Source of the DNA: Mycobacterium sherrisii
GTDB lineage: Bacteria; Actinomycetota; Actinomycetes; Mycobacteriales; Mycobacteriaceae
NCBI RefSeq assembly: GCF_002102355.1
Contig: NZ_LQPT01000070.1
Location: 1 to 64,000, forward strand
Reading direction: 5' to 3'
DNA length: 64,000 nt
Below are positions 60,212-64,000 of the stretch, piece by piece. A program made the translations under genes and the position numbers. Position 1 is the first letter of the stretch. Every line of letters begins with the position of its first letter. A model generated the notes under the pieces. That model ran no database searches. It worked only from the letters and a program-made list of their open reading frames with translations, and was not told the origin of the DNA.

Positions 60212-61945
60212 CTATGGCCGCATCTGGTAGGCGCCGTTGATCGGCTCGATGTGTTCTTTCCAGATCTGGTCGTAGCGCACCGGGTCGTGGACCGGGCGGC
60301 GGACCATGCGCGTGGCGAATCGGGCTTGTTCATCGGTGGTGGCTGATTTGTCGTGCAGCTCAACGGCATAACCGTTGAAGTCGCGCACCAGCACGGCGAA
60401 GATCTCGTCGATCAGGGCCTCGGCTCCCCGTTGGTCCAACCCGGACAGCGGCGCCTCCTCCAGGATCAGCTGGGCATAGGGCACCGTGGCGAACAACTGT
60501 CCCACCCCGAACGCGAAGTCGATGTCCTTCTGCTGCGCGGCATCCGGGGTGGCGCTGGCCAGCATCTCGGCCAGCACGTCGATCTGGCCGCGCAGCAGCG
60601 CCACGTTGGGCAGGTGCGCATAGCTGTCGAACGACGCGCGCCAATCGTGGAAGCGCACCTTGCCCAGCCCACCGGTCGGCCCCTGGGCGAACAGGAACGC
60701 ATCATCGGCCGCGTCGTCGCGACGGTCGATCAGCGGCAGATCGGCGTTCGGCGCGAACAGGTAGTTGGGCATGAACTTGCCGAGCAATCCGATGTTGATG
60801 TGCATGGTGCCCTCAAGCCTTGGCAGCAAACCGATTTCCCGGGCCATAGCCTCGAAAATGGTGTCCTTTTCGACGCCCTTGGCGGCGATGACGTCCCAGA
60901 GTGCGGTGATCACCCGTTCGCCTTCGCTGGTGATCTTCGCCTTGGTCAGCGGGCTGTACAGCAGATAGCGGCGATCGTTCGCCGACGCGCTCCGCATGTA
61001 GTCGCAGGCCCGGCTGGCCACCAGCCGCATCGCGATCAACCGCACGTAGGCGTCGGTGAGCAGCCGCCGCACGTGGCTGAAGTCGGTGACGACCGTTCCG
61101 TACAGGTGCCGGTTGGACGCGTGAGTGACCGCCTCGTACATGGCGTGGGTGCACATGCCGACCGCACCCCAGCCGAGGTTGTACTTGCACACGTTGACCG
61201 TGTTGAGCGCGGCGTGAAAGGCGTCCGGGCCGCGGTGCAACAGGTCGGCCTCGCCGACCGGGTAATCGCGCAGCGCATAGTTGGCGACGAAGTTCTGCGA
61301 GTTGACGACGTTCTTGATCAGGTCGTAGCGATCGTGCTGGGAGTCGGCGACGAAGAAGACGTACTCGTCGTCCTTCGGCGAGGATCCGGCGATCTTGCCG
61401 AAGGTCGACACCATCCGCGCGACGTTGGCGTTGCCGATGTAGTACTTCTCGCCGTTGGCCGTCCAGCCGCCGTCGCCGTCGGGCCGCAGCACCATGTCGG
61501 TCTGGTAGACGTCGGCGCCGTGGGACTGCTCGGACAGGCCGAAGCCGAACACCTCGCCGGCCTGAAGCTGCGCGGCGGCCTTGCGTTTGGCGTCCTCGTT
61601 GGCGCTCATCCATATCGGCCCGAGGCCAAGCGCGGTGACCTGGAATGGGTACCAGTAGTTCAACCCGTAGAAGCCCACGATTTCGGCGAACTCACTGATC
61701 CGGTAGGTGTCCCAGCGGCAGGCCACCTCGGCCGAGGTGCCGTATTGCGAGGGCGTCAGCAGCGAGGCGAAGATGTGCTCCCGGCCGATGTGATCGAGGA
61801 ATTCGGAGTACCACCGGCGTTCGTGGTCGTCGGACTTCAGCCGCGCCTTGCCCCGGGACTCGAAGAAGTCCACGGTCGCGGCCATGATCTCCGCCGAGCG
61901 ACGGTCAGGGTAGCGGCGTTGCAAATGATTCGGATTGAGCAACAT
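60212..61945 (-). CDS. fadE4: Acyl-CoA dehydrogenase/oxidase-like FadE4
   Basis: The product is 577 residues (Rv0231 is about 568). It is an ACAD with oxidase-like length: VTALGLGPIWMS and GFGLSEQSHGADVYQTDMVL (flavin loop SEQSHGADV), GGWTANGEKYYIGNANVARMV, then FDSYAHLPNVALLRGQ in the C-terminal helical domain. The catalytic Glu region typical of FadE5 (YEGT) is not obvious; the part around PRLEGTMHINIGLLGKFMPN (RLEGTMHINIGLLG) may supply it. The substrate is unknown. It converges with the aldo/keto reductase, stop codons 24 bases apart. Confidence 0.85.
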   Translation of the reverse strand: MLLNPNHLQRRYPDRRSAEIMAATVDFFESRGKARLKSDDHERRWYSEFLDHIGREHIFASLLTPSQYGTSAEVACRWDTYRISEFAEIVGFYGLNYWYPFQVTALGLGPIWMSANEDAKRKAAAQLQAGEVFGFGLSEQSHGADVYQTDMVLRPDGDGGWTANGEKYYIGNANVARMVSTFGKIAGSSPKDDEYVFFVADSQHDRYDLIKNVVNSQNFVANYALRDYPVGEADLLHRGPDAFHAALNTVNVCKYNLGWGAVGMCTHAMYEAVTHASNRHLYGTVVTDFSHVRRLLTDAYVRLIAMRLVASRACDYMRSASANDRRYLLYSPLTKAKITSEGERVITALWDVIAAKGVEKDTIFEAMAREIGLLPRLEGTMHINIGLLGKFMPNYLFAPNADLPLIDRRDDAADDAFLFAQGPTGGLGKVRFHDWRASFDSYAHLPNVALLRGQIDVLAEMLASATPDAAQQKDIDFAFGVGQLFATVPYAQLILEEAPLSGLDQRGAEALIDEIFAVLVRDFNGYAVELHDKSATTDEQARFATRMVRRPVHDPVRYDQIWKEHIEPINGAYQMRP

Positions 61946-62038
61946 GGTGGTCTCCCGCGGTTCGGACGGTCCAGGCGGCTTGACGGTAGATCACCAGCGT
62001 GGCCGCAACGTCGACGGTACTGCCAACGAATCGTCGAT

Positions 62039-62935
62039 TTATGCGTGTTGGGCTCGGGTGGCAAATATCGCGAGGCTGGCCGGCACGATCAGCACCCCGA
62101 GCAATATGGCCGGCCAGTTCACCGGCCGCCCGGCCGCGACCTCAACGAACAGCGCGATGACCGGTACCAGTGCCAGCGCCGCGGTGACGAGCACCGGCGC
62201 CAACCGCTGAATGGCGTACTGCATCAACAAGAACGGCACCACCAGGGAGGCGAACGCGGCTGCGACCGAGGTGCTCAACGGCAAACTGGGCGCGGCGAGC
62301 ACACCGGACGGAACCAGCACCAGCAAGGCGAAAGCAGCCACCGCGACGGTGCCGTAGTAACGATGTGCCATCACCTGCCACACGCCGACCCCGCCGGTCC
62401 CCAAGTCGCGCGAAACGACGGCAACGCCGCCGCCGGCGGCGCCGTCGACAACGCCGAGGGCCGCCGCGACCAGCAACGCCCCGATCCCGCGCGGATCCGA
62501 CCCGGCCAGTGCCACCACCAACGAGGCGCCCAGCGCCGCCAACAGACATACCGCCGACCATTGAGCGAACCCCGGCCGCGTCGGAGCCTGGCTGCGCCGC
62601 GCCCGCAGGGCCGACCAGGCCGTCACCGCGAGGGGGGCCACCGAGGCGGCCAGCGTGAAGACAACCACCGCGCTGTAGACCGCCACCCCGCAGAAAAAGG
62701 CGACGAACGTCAGCGCGGTCCACAGATTCAGCCAGCCGAAGCTGCGCCTGGTAGACCCGGTGGTCGAAGAATCGGAAAGGCCCCTGCGCGTCGCGACGGC
62801 TCCGAGCACCGCGCACGCCGCCGCGGCGATCGCCAAGATCACCAGGCTGTCCGCGACGGTGATCATCGATAACCCCAACAGTGCCGTGATCACGGCGTGC
62901 AGCCCGTTGCCGGTGAGAAGGGCGAGCCAGGGCAT
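62039..62935 (-). CDS. EamA/DMT-type transporter, ten membrane segments
   Basis: The product is 298 residues, almost entirely hydrophobic, with about ten membrane segments in two repeat halves, as in drug/metabolite transporters. Glycine-rich helix GVVDGAAGGGVAVVS and the end VPASLAIFATR are typical. It probably exports a small metabolite or amino acid. It is divergent from the alpha-oxoamine synthase, and the two may be functionally linked (for instance export of its product), but that is inference from position. Confidence 0.75.
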   Translation of the reverse strand: MPWLALLTGNGLHAVITALLGLSMITVADSLVILAIAAAACAVLGAVATRRGLSDSSTTGSTRRSFGWLNLWTALTFVAFFCGVAVYSAVVVFTLAASVAPLAVTAWSALRARRSQAPTRPGFAQWSAVCLLAALGASLVVALAGSDPRGIGALLVAAALGVVDGAAGGGVAVVSRDLGTGGVGVWQVMAHRYYGTVAVAAFALLVLVPSGVLAAPSLPLSTSVAAAFASLVVPFLLMQYAIQRLAPVLVTAALALVPVIALFVEVAAGRPVNWPAILLGVLIVPASLAIFATRAQHA

Positions 62936-63240
62936 CAGGTCATCACCACAGCGGTGCTCGGCATGTCGATAAGAGTGCCTTGCGCAGGCGGCGACGTCTG
63001 TCGGTCAACTAGCCACCGCCGAGGATGAATCGGGTGTCCCCCGATTGGGGGAACGAGATTCATCCCACCGAGAACCGATCGGCGGATAGCCCCCGGTTGC
63101 GGATCTCCCTACTCTGCAACGTGTTGAAAAACCACGGTGGCCATCGTTAGACACGGATCCTTCGAACGGAAACCGTTCAAGGAACGGCTGTCGGCCACGC
63201 GAAACCCGCGTTACCGAAACCTGTTTCGAGGAGACTGTCG
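62936..63240. promoter_or_regulatory. 305-base divergent leader with nested and alternating inverted repeats
   Basis: No gene fits here. GGATGAATC (63023-63031) pairs with GATTCATCC (63057-63065), and inside it CCCCC (63038-63042) pairs with GGGGG (63047-63051). GAACGG (63164), CCGTTC (63173) and GAACGG (63182) alternate so that the middle element can pair with either flank. CGAAAC-CT-GTTTCG (63215-63228) is a perfect palindrome directly before the ribosome-binding GAGGAG. Such alternation could form an operator array or a switching 5' leader. Confidence 0.55.
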
Positions 63241-64000
63241 ATGAATGCCGCGCCCCAGATCCACCGATTCCAACACAATGCCAAGGCCGTCGCCATCGGC
63301 AATCCCGCATGGCAGGCCGCAGCCGATAACAAGCTGCTGGACAACAGCGTTCGTTACATCGGCAACGATCGGCTGGAGCGGCAGAGCGATGGCCACCGTT
63401 TCATCAACATGATTTCGTGCTCGTACCTCGGACTGCACTCACACCCATGGGTACTGGAAGGCGCCCGTGCGGCAATCGATTCCGAGCAGACGTTCGCACT
63501 GTCGGCCTCACGGCTGCGGATCCGGTTCTCCATCATCGACGAGCTCGAAGCCGGACTCTCGGCGTTGTACCGGGCTCGCTGCATCTCCGCGATCTCCACG
63601 GCGGTGGCCAGTTCCGCGGTATTGCCCCTGATCGCGTCGGGGCACCTGACCGACGACGGGGAACCGCGCGTCATGGTCTTCGACAAGCATGCCCACTTCT
63701 CGCTGAACTACGTCAAGCCCATCTGCGCCGACGAGGCACCCGTCTACACCAGCCCGCACAACGACCTGAACTACCTCGAAGACATGTGCAAGAAGCACAA
63801 GCGGGTTGCCTACATCGCCGACGGCGCCTACTCGCTCGGTGGGGTCGCGCCGGTCAAAGAGCTGATGGAGTTGCAGGATCGCTACGGCCTGTTCCTCTTC
63901 TTCGACGAGGCCCACTCGTTGTCGATGTACGGCGCACGGGGCGAAGGAATCGTGCGCTCCATGATGCCCGCGCAGCTCAACCCGCTGACCGTCATCGTCG
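63241..64000 (+). CDS. Alpha-oxoamine synthase-type PLP enzyme, N-terminal part (truncated by window)
   Basis: At least 253 residues are present; the 3' end is outside the window. It belongs to the KBL/AONS/serine-palmitoyltransferase class: FINMISCSYLGLHSHPWVLEGA (NMISCSYLGLHSHP), SASRLRIRFS replacing the usual G-x-G-S-x-G region, DKHAHFSLNYV, and the cofactor aspartate motif LFLFFDEAHSLSMYGARGEG. The catalytic Lys comes after the window edge. Such enzymes condense an amino acid with an acyl-CoA, decarboxylating it, to give biotin precursors, sphingoid bases, autoinducers or natural-product starters. GAGGAG precedes the ATG. The loss of the usual glycine-rich loop hints at a specialised substrate. 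Confidence 0.8.
   Translation, partial: MNAAPQIHRFQHNAKAVAIGNPAWQAAADNKLLDNSVRYIGNDRLERQSDGHRFINMISCSYLGLHSHPWVLEGARAAIDSEQTFALSASRLRIRFSIIDELEAGLSALYRARCISAISTAVASSAVLPLIASGHLTDDGEPRVMVFDKHAHFSLNYVKPICADEAPVYTSPHNDLNYLEDMCKKHKRVAYIADGAYSLGGVAPVKELMELQDRYGLFLFFDEAHSLSMYGARGEGIVRSMMPAQLNPLTVIV

Overview
The window is high-GC DNA with mycobacterial hallmarks: a PPE protein with the GFxGT / PxxPxxW C-terminal signature, the arabinosyltransferase AftD, lipoprotein LpqI, a 57-residue protein near-identical to what I remember of Rv0236A, an AAC(2')-I acetyltransferase, FadD/FadE/FadA/FabG lipid genes, and R2lox. Gene order follows M. tuberculosis H37Rv from about Rv0280 (PPE3) down to Rv0231 (fadE4), read in reverse. 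That comparison is from memory; no search was run. It is most likely a chromosomal segment of a non-tuberculous, probably slow-growing Mycobacterium. Species cannot be read from the window.

Layout. 1-427: right end of an IS256-type element, where ESX-3 genes would follow PPE3 in M. tuberculosis. 454-10108: PPE3 with a Zur-like operator, a DUF2236 oxygenase, two TetR regulators (one with a perfect operator), a VOC enzyme, an alpha/beta hydrolase, a 2-hydroxyacid dehydrogenase and the double-domain FadE6. 10109-11650: two hairpins, a secreted Gly/His/Trp-repeat protein, and an AT-rich stretch carrying nine TACTGA/TCAGTA hexamers in front of a small ribbon-helix-helix-like protein. 11657-17965: FadD2, a stand-alone LigD-type polymerase, the FecB2 lipoprotein, 5-oxoprolinase subunits PxpBC and AAC(2')-I. 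18207-26779: a nitrate/nitrite locus with two tandem NarK transporters, a HemD-OmpR regulator (NnaR type), a sirohydrochlorin chelatase, a helix-turn-helix-less TetR-like domain and NirBD. 27005-33479: Acr2-type Hsp20 with a HAIR-like site, a DUF302/HxlR divergent pair, a PEP-mutase-like lyase and the Sdh1 operon. 33582-41283: flavin reductase, 2OG-Fe(II) oxygenase, FadE5, FadA2, FabG4 and HtdX. The fadE5 promoter and the fadA2/fabG4 promoter share a TTAC-N6-GTAA box. 41292-50769: ClC channel, TetR, LpqI, two tandem DUF2613 peptides, AftD and an LMF-like membrane protein. 50766-64000: accessory and lipid genes, namely thioesterase, P450, an AlsS-like ThDP enzyme, GabD1, R2lox with an overlapping TetR, a TetR/aquaporin/aldo-keto reductase cassette with a perfect operator, FadE4, an EamA transporter, and a truncated alpha-oxoamine synthase behind an elaborate leader.

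Functional blocks. The nitrite locus is self-contained: uptake or export (NarK), reduction (NirBD), siroheme supply (chelatase) and control (NnaR). FadE5-FadA2-FabG4-HtdX supply dehydrogenase, thiolase, ketoreductase and R-hydratase steps of acyl-CoA metabolism and probably share a regulator. AftD and LpqI act in the cell envelope. Compared with my memory of H37Rv, PE_PGRS3/4, oplA, PPE2-cobQ1-cobU, Rv0246 and vapBC24 are absent. An HxlR block, a ClC channel, a P450/thioesterase/AlsS-like block and an aquaporin cassette are present instead.

The most unusual item is the TACTGA array upstream of the orphan DNA-binding protein at 11264-11650. It looks like an operator or partition-type site without a ParA partner.
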